Positions 8,243 through 17,221 are shown, numbered from the stretch's first letter. The stretch is DNA of 55,507 bases from CAYJPA01 sp964371945 (GCA_964371945.1 CAYJPA010000031.1:1-55507), one strand, 5' to 3'. The notes: generated by a model not told the origin, from the sequence alone. Translations and numbers: made by a program.

Positions 8243-9148
8243 TCACGCATCTTCAGCGAACCCTGACAACGTCCGCTCCGCCATTCGAACACTAGCGCGG
8301 TCAATCATCTTGCCGTCAATCGCGAATGAACCTTCCCCCCGCGATGTGGCCGCCTGGTTCTCCTTGATGACCCGCTTCGCCCACGCGATTTCCGGCCCTG
8401 TAGGGGTGAAGACCTCGTTGACGATCGGGATCTGCGCCGGGTGGATGCACCATTTGCCATCGAAACCGAGCGCGCGTGCGATCTCGCACGATCGACGGAG
8501 CCCCTCCAGATCGTGAAAATCGGAGTAAGGACCGTCTATCGCGCGGACTCCGGCCGCTCGCGCGGCGATCACGATTCTGCTCATCGCGTAGTGCCAGCGA
8601 TGACCCGGATATCGGGCATCCCACGAATCCGGCACGCCGATCTGTTCCGCCGGCATCCCGGCTGAAGCGGCAAAATCACCCGATCCGAAGGTCAACGCTT
8701 CGATCCGCGAACTGGCAGCCGCGATTCGCTCACAGTTCACCAATCCCGCGGCCGTTTCGATCTGCACCTCGAGTCCGATTCGTCCTGGATGACGAACCTG
8801 GAGCTCGATCTGGGTCAGCAGCGTTTCAACGACGTAGACATCTTCCGGCCGGTTGACTTTCGGGACGACGACCAACTCAGTCGAGGATCCCACCTTAGCG
8901 ACAATACCAATCAGGTCGCGATAGAAATGTGGGGTGTCAAGCGCGTTAATTCGGAATGCCCGCCGTTTCCTGCCCCAATCCTTCTCGCTGATCGCCATGC
9001 TCACGATCGTTCGGGCCGACTCTTTCTCACCGGGCGCGACGGCGTCCTCCAGATCGAGAAAGACGACATCGGCGGCCGAGCCGATCGCCTTGTCGATCAT
9101 CCTGCTGTTCGAGCCGGGGACCGCCAGCTCGCTTCGCCATGGTCTCAT
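8243..9148 (-). CDS. HpcH/HpaI aldolase / CitE-like CoA-ester lyase
   Basis: This is a 301-aa TIM-barrel lyase of the CitE/malyl-CoA lyase group, which splits or makes C-C bonds next to a CoA thioester using Mg2+. Visible features: MRPWRSELAVPGSNSRMIDK at the N-terminus, the acidic VVFLDLEDAV, VVVPKVNRPED, the metal-ligand Glu in LEVQIETAAGL, GSGDFAAS, and the C-terminal FDGKWCIHPAQIP typical of the family. The ATG at 9148 overlaps the stop of the CocE gene by one base (TGATG), so the two are probably co-translated. The acyl-CoA substrate is not evident. The frame stays open further upstream, but that part overlaps the CocE gene. Confidence 0.88.
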   Translation of the reverse strand: MRPWRSELAVPGSNSRMIDKAIGSAADVVFLDLEDAVAPGEKESARTIVSMAISEKDWGRKRRAFRINALDTPHFYRDLIGIVAKVGSSTELVVVPKVNRPEDVYVVETLLTQIELQVRHPGRIGLEVQIETAAGLVNCERIAAASSRIEALTFGSGDFAASAGMPAEQIGVPDSWDARYPGHRWHYAMSRIVIAARAAGVRAIDGPYSDFHDLEGLRRSCEIARALGFDGKWCIHPAQIPIVNEVFTPTGPEIAWAKRVIKENQAATSRGEGSFAIDGKMIDRASVRMAERTLSGFAEDA

Positions 9149-10878
9149 CAGGTTTCGCTCACAATCGGCAGAATGACCCGAGATGGATACTCCGAATTGT
9201 GCAAGACCACCTGTGTCGCCGTGATCGCGCGGGATGGCCCCTCGATTCCTACCCGGCCACCAGTGTTCATATTGCGATCCCATTGCGGGAAATCGCTGCT
9301 CGAGATCGAAATCCGTAGTCGATTGCCTGCGGGTACGCGGACTCCAACTGGTCCGAGCGCGATCCGGTACTCGTAGACCAGATTAGGCTCGATCAGGGTC
9401 GGATCGGTCAGCGAATCGCGGAAGCGGGCGCGCACGATTCCTTCCTGCAGATTGATCGAAATCCCCTGCTCGTCGACCCGGCACAATCGCGCGGTCCAGT
9501 CCGTATCGGCCGCGGACGAGGCCGCGAAGAGAACGATCTCTACATCGCCGATCAGCAAGAGATCCGACTCGAGCGGCGATGTCGTGTAAACGAGCACCTG
9601 GGTGAACGATTCGCTTGGCGATTGGTCCGCGGGACCCATCGGGGCCGCGAAGGTAAAGCAACAGGAGTGTCCGCCTTGGCTCAGATTCGGAACGCCCGGA
9701 TCGTAGGTGAAGATATCCGGCGGCTCCGATTCCGGACGATCGGTCGAAAGCACGCCGTCGCCACAGGATGAGTTCGCCCGCCCCCCTGAGTGGAGATAAA
9801 GCGGAGTCGGTCTCGTGCCCGCCGGCGGCCAGGATTCAAAATCCCGCCAGCGATCTTCGCCCATCACATAGAGGGTAACCGGCGAGTCACTCGATTCCGG
9901 CTTAGCGGCCTTCAGGTGTCGATCAAACCAGGCAAGCTGAATATCGTCGATCAGGTTCGGCGATGCGCTGTCGCCGGCCCCTCCGACATGCGGTTTCCAT
10001 GGAATATGAAACCACGGACCGATTACTAGCCTCTGATTGTGCCTGGCATACTCGTTGCCTGCTTGTTGCTGCAAACCGGCAAAGTTCCTCACCGTGCCGG
10101 ACAGAAAGATGTCGTACCATCCGGCGACATGAATTGCGGGAACCTCGATCCGGCCATAGTTTTCGTCGATGCTCCATTGCCGCCAGTAATCGTCGTACGT
10201 TGGGTGTTGCAGCCAATCGAAGAAGTAGTCGGTATCGCCGGTTTTGAGCGGCAGATGCTCGTTCAGCGGCAGGAACCAATGCCATCCCATGGCGCCGGAG
10301 AAGGCTGACGCGTAGGTAGTCATAGCCACATCATCGCGACGGCGTTTGGCATTGTTGATTCCAAGACTCGCTGCCCACGATGCAGCAAATGCGAGCGAGA
10401 ACGCGCCCCGGTTGTACGTCCAGCCGTCGTAATACTGGGATCCGGTCATCGCGGGGCTCATCGCGACAAGACTCGGCGGCCGGAGCACCGATGCCAGGAG
10501 CTGCGTGGCGCCCGCGTACGAGAAGCCGTACATCCCGACCTTGCCGTTGGACCCTGGGAGCCGGGCAGCCCACTCGATGGAGTCGTAGCCATCCTCTGCT
10601 TCGTGCTTGAATGGATACCACTCACCTTCGGAGGCGTACCGGCCACGGGTGTCTTGCGATACAACGATATATCCGTGGCTGGCATACCAGGCAGGGTGCG
10701 CGTAGGAAATGTTCTCGGCGCTGGTTTTGTCGTACGGCAGTCTGATCAAAATGACCGGGAACGGCCCGTCGCCGGCCGGACGGTAGATGTCGGCCATGAG
10801 GGTAACGCCATCACGCATTATGGCCGGGGCGTTGCGCTCGGCCGAAACCCCAGGATAACCAGGAACAGGTACCGGCAT
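9148..10878 (-). CDS. CocE/NonD family hydrolase (X-Pro peptidase S15-like)
   Basis: This is a 576-aa alpha/beta hydrolase with a C-terminal jelly-roll domain. The family includes cocaine esterase, glutaryl-7-ACA acylase and X-Pro dipeptidyl peptidases. Visible: RDGVTLMADIYRPAG at the start, QDTRGRYASEG, the nucleophile elbow MYGFSYAGATQ (Ser), the acid/His region around VGGAGDSASPN, and a PepX_C-type end with PAGNRLRISISSSDFPQWDRN. It starts with ATG after the GGAG site. No signal peptide is evident, so it is probably cytoplasmic. The true substrate (ester, amide or peptide) is unknown. Confidence 0.9.
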   Translation of the reverse strand: MPVPVPGYPGVSAERNAPAIMRDGVTLMADIYRPAGDGPFPVILIRLPYDKTSAENISYAHPAWYASHGYIVVSQDTRGRYASEGEWYPFKHEAEDGYDSIEWAARLPGSNGKVGMYGFSYAGATQLLASVLRPPSLVAMSPAMTGSQYYDGWTYNRGAFSLAFAASWAASLGINNAKRRRDDVAMTTYASAFSGAMGWHWFLPLNEHLPLKTGDTDYFFDWLQHPTYDDYWRQWSIDENYGRIEVPAIHVAGWYDIFLSGTVRNFAGLQQQAGNEYARHNQRLVIGPWFHIPWKPHVGGAGDSASPNLIDDIQLAWFDRHLKAAKPESSDSPVTLYVMGEDRWRDFESWPPAGTRPTPLYLHSGGRANSSCGDGVLSTDRPESEPPDIFTYDPGVPNLSQGGHSCCFTFAAPMGPADQSPSESFTQVLVYTTSPLESDLLLIGDVEIVLFAASSAADTDWTARLCRVDEQGISINLQEGIVRARFRDSLTDPTLIEPNLVYEYRIALGPVGVRVPAGNRLRISISSSDFPQWDRNMNTGGRVGIEGPSRAITATQVVLHNSEYPSRVILPIVSET

Positions 10879-11031
10879 GCGAGCGACTCCTCATTTTCAC
10901 CGTTTGGTCGAGCAATCTAGACGCCGCAGCATACGAGTGCAAGAAGGGCTGGTCAACCGCTGAAGACAATATCGAATGCGGCGGATAGACTACCACTTCC
11001 GACAAGCGCAATATTCAAGAGGTGAAGATCA

Positions 11032-11325
11032 ATGTACGTCGTTGTTGCCCGCTACTACACTAAGGACGGTGCACAGGATGAGGTGCTCTCGATCCTCAGG
11101 CAAGTAGTTCCGCTTTCGCGGGCTGAAACCGGCAATCGGGCGTATATCGTGAATCAATCGGCCGCCGATCCACGCCAGATCCTGCTTTATGAACAGTATG
11201 ACGACGAGGCCGCCTTTCAGTTTCACGCCTCACGAGAGGAATTCGCGGATTTGGTCAAAGGACGAATCTGGCCACTCCTCGAATCCAGGGTCCGCGAAAT
11301 CTACACAACCATCGAACCTGATTGA
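11032..11325 (+). CDS. Antibiotic biosynthesis monooxygenase (ABM) domain protein
   Basis: This is a 97-aa single-domain protein of the dimeric ferredoxin-like ABM/YgiN fold. It starts MYVVVARYYTKDGAQDEVL. It has a mid-region with a helix that ends YIVNQSAADPRQILLYEQY, then DDEAAFQFHASREEF, which is the usual strand/helix order. Relatives act as quinol or small-aromatic monooxygenases or as heme-degrading enzymes, but many have no assigned role. The ribosome site is GAGGTGA, 7 nt upstream of the ATG. It stands alone, divergent from the CocE gene. Confidence 0.75.
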   Translation: MYVVVARYYTKDGAQDEVLSILRQVVPLSRAETGNRAYIVNQSAADPRQILLYEQYDDEAAFQFHASREEFADLVKGRIWPLLESRVREIYTTIEPD

Positions 11326-11516
11326 CCAATTCCCGGACGCGCACACAGGTCCTGCCAACCAACGTCTCTGGGTGCTGTATTCACAACACCATACGGTAGG
11401 TCTTGATTTTGAAGGAGCTCCAGGCGTACGTTAGGAAGTGATCCGCTCGACGTCACTGTGCAAACCATCTCCGAATTCACCGGCGCGAATTGCGAGTTGT
11501 TCTTCAGGTGCCCAGC

Positions 11517-11783
11517 ATGCCGCGAAGCCGACCTCGAGTGCCGCGAACGCCCGCAAAACCGCCCCCGCGCGATCCACCGCCCGGCGGCAACCAGCGCTTT
11601 TCGCCGGTTGCGCTAATCTCGATGGGTCTCGGTATCTACTTCGTAACACTCTGGTTCGGGGTGACGGTCGTCGGCGACACTGCCGGACGGAGCGCGCTCA
11701 TGGCGGCGCTGATCCTTGCGATTGCGGCGACCGGGTTCATTGTCAATGGGCGCGGGAGGAATCCCCCGGGTCGCGGCCGCTAA
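11517..11783 (+). CDS. Small two-helix membrane protein, unknown function
   Basis: This is an 88-residue protein with a proline/arginine-rich cytoplasmic N-terminus (about residues 1-30). Two predicted membrane helices follow: VALISMGLGIYFVTLWFGV and SALMAALILAIAATGFIV. The end is basic. The ATG at 11517 is preferred; in-frame alternatives exist at GTG 11508 and TTG 11490. The last 41 bp overlap the 3' end of the ATP-grasp fragment on the other strand. I do not recognise the family. Small two-helix proteins of this kind are common in this phylum. Confidence 0.5.
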   Translation: MPRSRPRVPRTPAKPPPRDPPPGGNQRFSPVALISMGLGIYFVTLWFGVTVVGDTAGRSALMAALILAIAATGFIVNGRGRNPPGRGR

Positions 11784-12059
11784 GGGCCGACCTCGGAACG
11801 ACGAGGGCGTCGACCGCGGTGACGCCATCAGGACCTGCCATCAGCGGATTGACGTCAATCTCCGCGACAAGGTCTTTGAGCGCACGTGATATCGCTCCGA
11901 ACCTCGAAACAGTCTGAGCGACTGAATCCAGATCCACGGGCGGTCGACCGCGGATTCCCCGCGGAAGCGCGCTGACCTTCAGTTCCTCGATCGCGGATCG
12001 CGCCATTTCGAGTGAAATCGGCGGCAGTAGCGAAACCGTGGCGTTCAGCAATTCGGCTA
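11743..12059 (-). pseudogene. 3' fragment of ATP-grasp acyl-CoA synthetase (ADP-forming type)
   Basis: About 105 codons remain, open leftward from the edge of the insertion sequence with no start of their own. The sequence PRGIRGRPPVDLDSVAQTV followed by LVAEIDVNPLMAGPDGVTAV is the end of the ATP-grasp domain of ADP-forming acetyl/acyl-CoA synthetases (the acyl-CoA synthetase NDP-forming group), where that Asp/Asn pair binds metal. The N-terminal several hundred residues are absent. The next coding DNA past the insertion sequence belongs to a different family, so this is not a simple interruption. Confidence 0.8.
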
Positions 12060-12923
12060 GAGCCGATTATGTACTTCTTGATGTCCGTACACCTGTGTCA
12101 TGGAGACACAAGAACGCAAATCGTATCCAACTGATGTCGCCGATGATGAGTGGGCGTTGGTCGCCCCATACCTGACGTTGATGACCCTGGATGCTCCGCA
12201 ACGCCGACACGATCCGCGCGAAATCTTCAATGCGTTGCGCTGGATCGTGCGGACCAGGGGCCAATGGCGGATGTTGCCGAACGATTTTCCGCGGTGGGAG
12301 GCGGCGGGTGCCCTCTGGGCGCAACAGACCCGGCGGTGGATGGCCGCTGAGGTGTTCGAAACCATGGCGCACGATCCGCGGGCACTGCCGCGGGAAGCGG
12401 CGGATCGCATGCCGGCACCGACGGCCACCGTGATCGACTCTCGGACGATGCAATCGAGTCCGGAGAGCGGCGGTCGCGGAGGGTACGACGGCGCGAAACG
12501 ACGAAAAGGGAGCAAGGTCCATCTGGCGGTCGATACCCTTGGTCATTTGGTGGCGGTGCGGGTGACCCCGGCCGATACCCAAGATCGGGCAGTTGGCTAA
12601 GGCGGTGCAGGAGGCGACCGGAGAGTCCGTCAAGGTTGCCTTCGTGGACCAAGGCTATACCGGCGACGCACCTGCTGAAGCGGCCGCCGAGCATGGAATC
12701 AGCTTGGAGGTCGTGAAACTGCCTCAGGCGAAGCGCGGATTTGTGCTGCTGCCGAGGCGCTGGGTGGTAGAACGGAGTTTTGCGCGGGCGGCTCGCTGTC
12801 GTCGGCTGGCGCGCGATTACGAACGGCTTTCAGACACGGTCAAGGGGCTGCACTTCATCGCGTTCGTTGGATTGATGCTTCGCCGATTCGTCACCATCCT
12901 CGAGCAAAGTCCATAACAGGCTC
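12060..12923. mobile_element. IS5-family insertion sequence (IS427-like ends)
   Basis: The element is about 864 bp long with imperfect terminal inverted repeats. The left end GAGCCGATTATGTAC and the reverse complement of the right end GAGCCTGTTATGGAC match at 12 of 15. Each end is flanked by TA (within CTAG on both sides: 12057-12060 and 12923-12926). That fits the TA target duplication of the IS427 group or the CTAG/YTAR duplication of the IS5 group. It carries one transposase split into two frames. It lies between fragments of two unrelated genes. Confidence 0.85.
12100..12916 (+). pseudogene. IS5-family transposase, frameshifted
   Basis: This is a DDE transposase in two frames: 12100-12600 (N-terminal DUF4096-like region, DEWALVAPYL, RWIVRTRGQWRMLP) and 12593-12916. 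The catalytic triad is visible across both: Asp in TVIDSRTMQS, Asp in AFVDQGYTGD and Glu in RWVVERSFAR. The first frame ends TQDRAVG-stop, and the second continues QLAKAVQEATG, just where relatives read through. The shift is +1 (or a small deletion not divisible by three). Members of the IS427 group use a programmed -1 shift, and no slippery run is seen at the junction. The copy is therefore probably inactive. An assembly error is possible. Confidence 0.8.
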
Positions 12924-13112
12924 TAGCTTTACCGGAAAATTGGGCGCGAACAACCCGGAGTCGAGGCAAACCTGCCGGATTGATCTCTCGAGCTCATCGG
13001 GCGCATCGCCGTTGGCGTCTTCGACCGCCTGCTCAAACGGAATCAGCGCTTCGACGAGCCCTGCCGCCCGTCGCCGAATCTCGAACTCTCGATCCGAAAA
13101 GTCAAACAGCAT
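12924..13112 (-). pseudogene. 5' fragment of acyl-CoA dehydrogenase-like gene
   Basis: The ATG at 13112 opens a frame of about 62 codons that reads MLFDFSDREFEIRRRAAGLV and continues to DSGLFAPNFPVK, where it meets the insertion sequence. This is the N-terminal helical region of an acyl-CoA dehydrogenase (the family normally goes on to a GG-rich loop after this Pro). The remaining 300 or more residues are missing. Past the element the sequence is an ATP-grasp synthetase fragment on the same strand. Confidence 0.7.
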
Positions 13113-13195
13113 CTGGGCTCACTATCCATCTGCAAAAGAAACGCGATAGGCGCGACTAGTTCGATCGAACCGTCGAAACGATGACCCTGAACCCT

Positions 13196-13699
13196 TCATT
13201 GGTCGTTGAGCTCGAAGAGCGTGGGACCGGTTTGAATCGGGCGATGATCGTGCGTTCGATCGGTTTCACCGTCGATGAGCCTTGCCTGAATCCAGTGCTG
13301 TTCCTCGGCGAGCAAGAACCGCGCGAATCGCTCGACCGTCTCCTGGTTGCCGGAGCTCAATCCTCGAAAAACGGAAACAATTCTCCGCTCGCTCAAGTGC
13401 TCGATTGGATCTCTGAGCGGGTCGAGGATCCCAGCGACGCGAAGAAGCTCCGTGCGGTCGGCGCCGAGCCCGGCGGCGAGTCGATCCAGGCAATCGACGC
13501 TGGGTCGGGTCCCGCGTCCGCGCTCTATATCGCACAGATAGGAGCGGCTGATCTCTGCACGGTCGGCGAGCTCTCGCTGGCTGACTTTCTGTTCGGTTCG
13601 CTTCGATCGAATCCACTCGCCGAGCTCATTGCCTGTGACTCGGGGCATCTGACGGGAACGGCGCGGTCCCGCGGGTTTGGATCGGGCAGTCGTGTCCAT
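13196..13699 (-). CDS. XRE-family transcriptional regulator
   Basis: This is a 167-aa DNA-binding protein. After a basic tail of about 20 residues comes a helix-turn-helix of the HTH_3/Cro-CI type: LGEWIRSKRTEQKVSQRELA, then DRAEISRSYLCDIERGRGTR and PSVDCLDRLAAGLGAD. The C-terminal 70 residues have no recognised domain and may mediate dimer contacts. Two in-frame Met codons (residue 1 at 13699 and residue 18 at 13648) are possible starts. It lies just beyond the disrupted acyl-CoA dehydrogenase fragment on the same strand. Its target is unknown. Confidence 0.85.
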   Translation of the reverse strand: MDTTARSKPAGPRRSRQMPRVTGNELGEWIRSKRTEQKVSQRELADRAEISRSYLCDIERGRGTRPSVDCLDRLAAGLGADRTELLRVAGILDPLRDPIEHLSERRIVSVFRGLSSGNQETVERFARFLLAEEQHWIQARLIDGETDRTHDHRPIQTGPTLFELNDQ

Positions 13700-13900
13700 A
13701 GGCGGGCGCCTTCCCTGTCGGTATGTTCGGCCGGTGCCCGAATTGAAGGCGCCATCCGGCGATCGTGACTATGCGGAAAACCTCTCCATCATACCCTGGA
13801 CAGCTCCCGTGGCCAACCGCATTCACGACTGATTCATATCCGACGGACGTCAGATAAACTGTCGCTTCGACGGATCAGAAGGGAACTGAAAGCAGGGACA

Positions 13901-15264
13901 ATGTCATCCATCGACGCCGCAGCGATCGCGGCATTCCGGACCGAGCTTGATGGCCAGTTCTTGTTGCCCGGCGAGTCCGGCTACGATCAGGCGCGCCGTC
14001 TCTGGAACGGAATGATCGATCGTCATCCGGCGGCCATTGTGCAATGCACGGGATTCGCTGATGCTGCAAGCGCAATTCGATTCGCCAAAGCCCAGCAGTT
14101 ACCGCTCACGGTCAAAAGCGGAGGTCACGGTGTTGCCGGAAAGGCCGTTTGCGACGGCGGTTTGATGATCGACTGTTTACCGATGCGCTCGATCGAAATC
14201 GATCCGCGTCGCAAAACCGCCCGCGCGGGCGGTGGCGTCACCTGGGGCGAGCTCGACACAGCCACCCGGAAACACGGCTTGGCGACGACCGGCGGCGTGG
14301 TTGCATCCACCGGGATTGCCGGCCTCACCCTCGGCGGCGGGATCGGATTTCTCGTCCGCACGCACGGATACAGTTGCGACAATCTGATCTCAGCCGAGGT
14401 TGTAACCGCCGACGGCAAGTTCATCACGGCCAGCGCGACGGAGAACCCGGATCTCTTCTGGTCTCTGAACGGAGGGAGCGGCAACTTCGGCGTCGTCACG
14501 CCGTTCACGTTTCAACTTCACGAGGTGGATCAGGTGCTCGGCGGGATCATCAGTTTTCCGTTCTCCGACGCATCGAGTATCGTCAACCACGATCGAGCTG
14601 CCACATTCAATGCCCGGGATGAGCTAAAGGTCGACCTTGGATTCGGTACCGGGCCACACGGCGCGCCTGTCGTGAATTTGGTGGTCTTCAACAATGGAAG
14701 CCGCGAACAAGCCGAATGCGACATCAGAAAACGGCGTGAATGTGGACATGCGGTCGCGGATACCGTCACCTGGACGACCTATCTCGACATGCAGCTACTC
14801 TTCGCGGAGACCTTTCCGCACGGCACGCTCAACTACTGGAAGTCGAACTTCCTGGCCGAGTTGAGCGCTGACGCGATCGAAACGATGATCGCCCGCTTCG
14901 CGGCCATACCAGCCCCGCACCTCGCCGTCAATCTCGAGCACATCGGAGGCTCGGCCGCCCGCATCGATCCCGGCTCGACCGCATTCAGCGAACGGGACTC
15001 GTCTACGACCTGATCATCACCGGATGCTGGACCGATCCGGCCGAAACAGAGCCGAACATCCGCTGGATTCGCGATACCTGGACCGCCCTGCGTCCGTTCA
15101 CCAAGGATTCGGTCTATATCTATTATGTCGACGCCGGCGACGAAGCGCGCGCAGAATCCGCCTACTCCGGCAGCTACGTCCGCCTGGCGGCAATCAAAGC
15201 CAAATACGATCCCGAAAACCTCTTCCGCCACAACCACGACATTGCGCCGGCTGTTGTTGGGTGA
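13901..15264 (+). pseudogene. FAD-linked oxidoreductase (BBE type), single-base frameshift
   Basis: This is a flavoenzyme of the berberine-bridge/6-hydroxynicotine oxidase family. The first frame (13901-15013) has the FAD-binding motif LTVKSGGHGVAG (the His in this loop usually bonds FAD covalently), TTGGVVASTGIAGLTLGGGIG and the substrate-domain start. It ends out of frame at SERDSSTT-stop. The next frame continues directly as LVYDLIITGCW, then the BBE end KYDPENLFRHNHDI, and stops at 15264. Adding one C near 14998 (GGGACTC to GGGACCTC) restores one ORF of about 454 codons. This is either a recent pseudogene or a one-base sequence error. There is no Cys in the GGHGVAG region, so a second covalent link is not evident. 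Confidence 0.85.
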
Positions 15265-15391
15265 AGACGTTCGAACTCCAGACGCAAACGTGGAGTACCT
15301 GATGCCCAAAGGATGGGACTAGGACGAATCTCTGTTTCGAGGCAGCGCCGCGTACTATCGACGAGGTCGGTTTCCGTACGCGTCTGGTCTT

Positions 15392-16141
15392 GTGACTGAG
15401 CTTGCCGATCGATTGGGGCTCAATGGGCGGGGCCGGCTGCTCGATGTCGGTTGCGGTCCCGGTTCGGTTACGCTGCTGCTCGCTCACCACTTCGAAGAAG
15501 CGATCGGGGTCGATCCGGATCACGACATGCTCGCCGAGGCTGATCGCCTTGCCACATCGGACTGCACCGGCAACGTCCGCTGGGTCCAAGCCAGGGCAGA
15601 GGAGTTGACCCCTGAACTGGGGCTGCTCCGCGTCGCCACGTTTGGACAATCGTTTCACTGGATGGACCGACTACTGGTCGCCTCTATCGTCTTCGATCTG
15701 CTGGAGCCGGGCGGCGCCTTTGTCCACATCAATGAGAACAAGGACTATCTCCAACCGCACGCGGTCGATCCGCCCGACCTTTCAGCTCCACCGTACGAGG
15801 CAATCGCCGAGCTGGTGAAACGCCACCTGGGACCCGTTCGTCGGGCCGGACAGGGGTCGCTTTCCGCTGGAATGCCCGGTCGTGCGGAAGACGTTTTGGT
15901 CGAAGCCGGTTTCACGATCGATGACAAGTTCCTTGTCCAAGGAGATGGAGCTGTGCTGCGCTCAACGGAAGATGTCGTCGCCTGGGTGTTCTCGCGCTCC
16001 GATTCCGCGCCACACCTCTTCGAGGACAACTTCGACAACTTCGAAACCGAACTTCGAGCGCTGCTAATTACGGTCTCCCCCACCGGCTACTTCGAGGAAC
16101 ACCTTCCAGCTACTGAAGTCGCGATCTTCCGTAGGCCGTGA
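15392..16141 (+). CDS. Class I SAM-dependent methyltransferase, N-terminus compromised
   Basis: This is a 249-aa Rossmann methyltransferase. Motif I is LLDVGCGPGSVTLLLA, the acidic residue after strand 2 is in AIGVDPDH, and ASIVFDLLEPGGAFV fits motif III. Homology clearly starts earlier: in the same frame, codons from 15323 read DESLFRGSAAYYRRGRFPYA, which is the conserved start of this family. Only non-standard starts lie in that stretch, and a TAG at 15320-15322 separates it from an ATG at 15302 (MPKGWD-stop). The gene may use an odd start, restart at GTG 15392 with a shortened N-terminus, or be inactive. No clear ribosome site precedes 15392. The substrate is unknown. Confidence 0.7.
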   Translation: MTELADRLGLNGRGRLLDVGCGPGSVTLLLAHHFEEAIGVDPDHDMLAEADRLATSDCTGNVRWVQARAEELTPELGLLRVATFGQSFHWMDRLLVASIVFDLLEPGGAFVHINENKDYLQPHAVDPPDLSAPPYEAIAELVKRHLGPVRRAGQGSLSAGMPGRAEDVLVEAGFTIDDKFLVQGDGAVLRSTEDVVAWVFSRSDSAPHLFEDNFDNFETELRALLITVSPTGYFEEHLPATEVAIFRRP

Positions 16142-16282
16142 GAATTGGCTGTTTGTAACCGAACCTCGACTCGATTTCTGCCAATTCAAGTCACTATTAC
16201 CGTCCTCGCCGGTTATTGTTTGCATGCCCGCGATACTTCTGTGAGTTCCATACGGATTCATTTCGAGGGGGAAAGAGAGGCG

Positions 16283-17047
16283 GTGGTAAGGTTGGATAGA
16301 GCACAGCGACGTCAAGCTTGGTTGGAACGTCTGGAACGCTGGACCGAGATCCCCCTGACTGTCCTGGCAATTGCATTGGCAGTTGTCCTTGTTTTGCCGC
16401 ACGTCACGTCAGTCTCTCCAAGCACCCAGGACACATTCGATCTTGTTGACGGCCTGATTTGGGGCGTCTTCGTTGCTGACTTCTTATTGAAGGTGGGGAT
16501 AGCGCCGCTTCGATCTTCTTACGTGAAACGACACTGGTTCGACCTCGTGCTCATTGCTGTACCGTTCTTGCGTACCTTTCGAGTGCTCCGGGCATTCAAA
16601 TCAGTCAGGTTGCTGAACCTTGCTCGCACCGTCGCGGCCGCTTCGCGTGTGGCCTATGTCGCCAAACTGTTGCTCAAACGACGCGGCCTTCAATACGTCT
16701 TGCTGACGGCACTGCTTGTCGTCGTCGTTTGCGGTGCTCTGGCAACCGTTGTGGAGCACGATCAACCAGACTCGACCATTCAATCGCTCTCAGACGGGCT
16801 ATGGTGGGCCACTACGACCGTCACGACGGTCGGCTACGGGGATACCTACCCGAAAACGGCGATGGGACGCGGAATTGGAGTCGCGTTGATGTTGTTAGGA
16901 ATTGCCTTGTTCGGTGCAATCACCGCCAATCTTGCTGCTTACTTCGTGGAAGAAAAAGAAGACACTGCATTGCTGAAAATCGAAGAAGTGTCAGCACAAC
17001 TCAAAAGGATTGAGGAATTGATCGATTCGCGGCCTGAAACACGGTAA
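16283..17047 (+). CDS. Voltage-gated-type potassium channel
   Basis: This is an inner-membrane ion channel of about 254 aa with six hydrophobic spans. The fourth is an Arg-spaced segment (LRTFRVLRAFKSVRLLNLAR), like a voltage sensor. The pore helix and filter read WWATTTVTTVGYGDTYP, where TVGYGD is the K+ selectivity signature. A short C-terminal coiled stretch (LKIEEVSAQLKRIEELI) probably forms a tetramer bundle. There is no RCK/TrkA-N domain. The GTG at 16283 is preferred because a purine-rich site (AGGGGGAAAGAGAGG) precedes it. The frame is open back to a TTG at 16145, but the extra residues look non-coding. Confidence 0.85.
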   Translation: MVRLDRAQRRQAWLERLERWTEIPLTVLAIALAVVLVLPHVTSVSPSTQDTFDLVDGLIWGVFVADFLLKVGIAPLRSSYVKRHWFDLVLIAVPFLRTFRVLRAFKSVRLLNLARTVAAASRVAYVAKLLLKRRGLQYVLLTALLVVVVCGALATVVEHDQPDSTIQSLSDGLWWATTTVTTVGYGDTYPKTAMGRGIGVALMLLGIALFGAITANLAAYFVEEKEDTALLKIEEVSAQLKRIEELIDSRPETR

Positions 17048-17088
17048 TAACGAAGTGTGCGTTCTCGATCGAACAATCGGGATGCGAT

Positions 17089-17182
17089 GCAATCCTTAGG
17101 TTGTGATACCTACGGCTCAGTTCGCGAGGCCTCTCCGAGGCTAAAACGGCGCGCAACGCAACAAACCCACGCAAAGATGCAG
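17089..17182 (+). repeat. Dispersed intergenic repeat, copy 1 (about 94 bp)
   Basis: This segment matches 40635-40727. Shared blocks in order are GCAATCCTyAGGTTG, TTCGCGArGCmTCTCCGAGG, then CTAA, a GCGC-rich stretch and CAAAGATGCA. It lies in the 174-bp gap after the potassium channel. The function is unknown. It could be a small non-autonomous element or a conserved structured RNA or 3' signal. Confidence 0.65.
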
Positions 17183-17221
17183 GTTTCAAAACTCCCGCGG
17201 AAAAACCGAGCCTGTCAGCAA

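Noticed and set aside
11326..11516. A possible gene in the gap before the two-helix protein
   Set aside because: The frames there lack a ribosome site and any protein-like composition. No evidence supports a gene.
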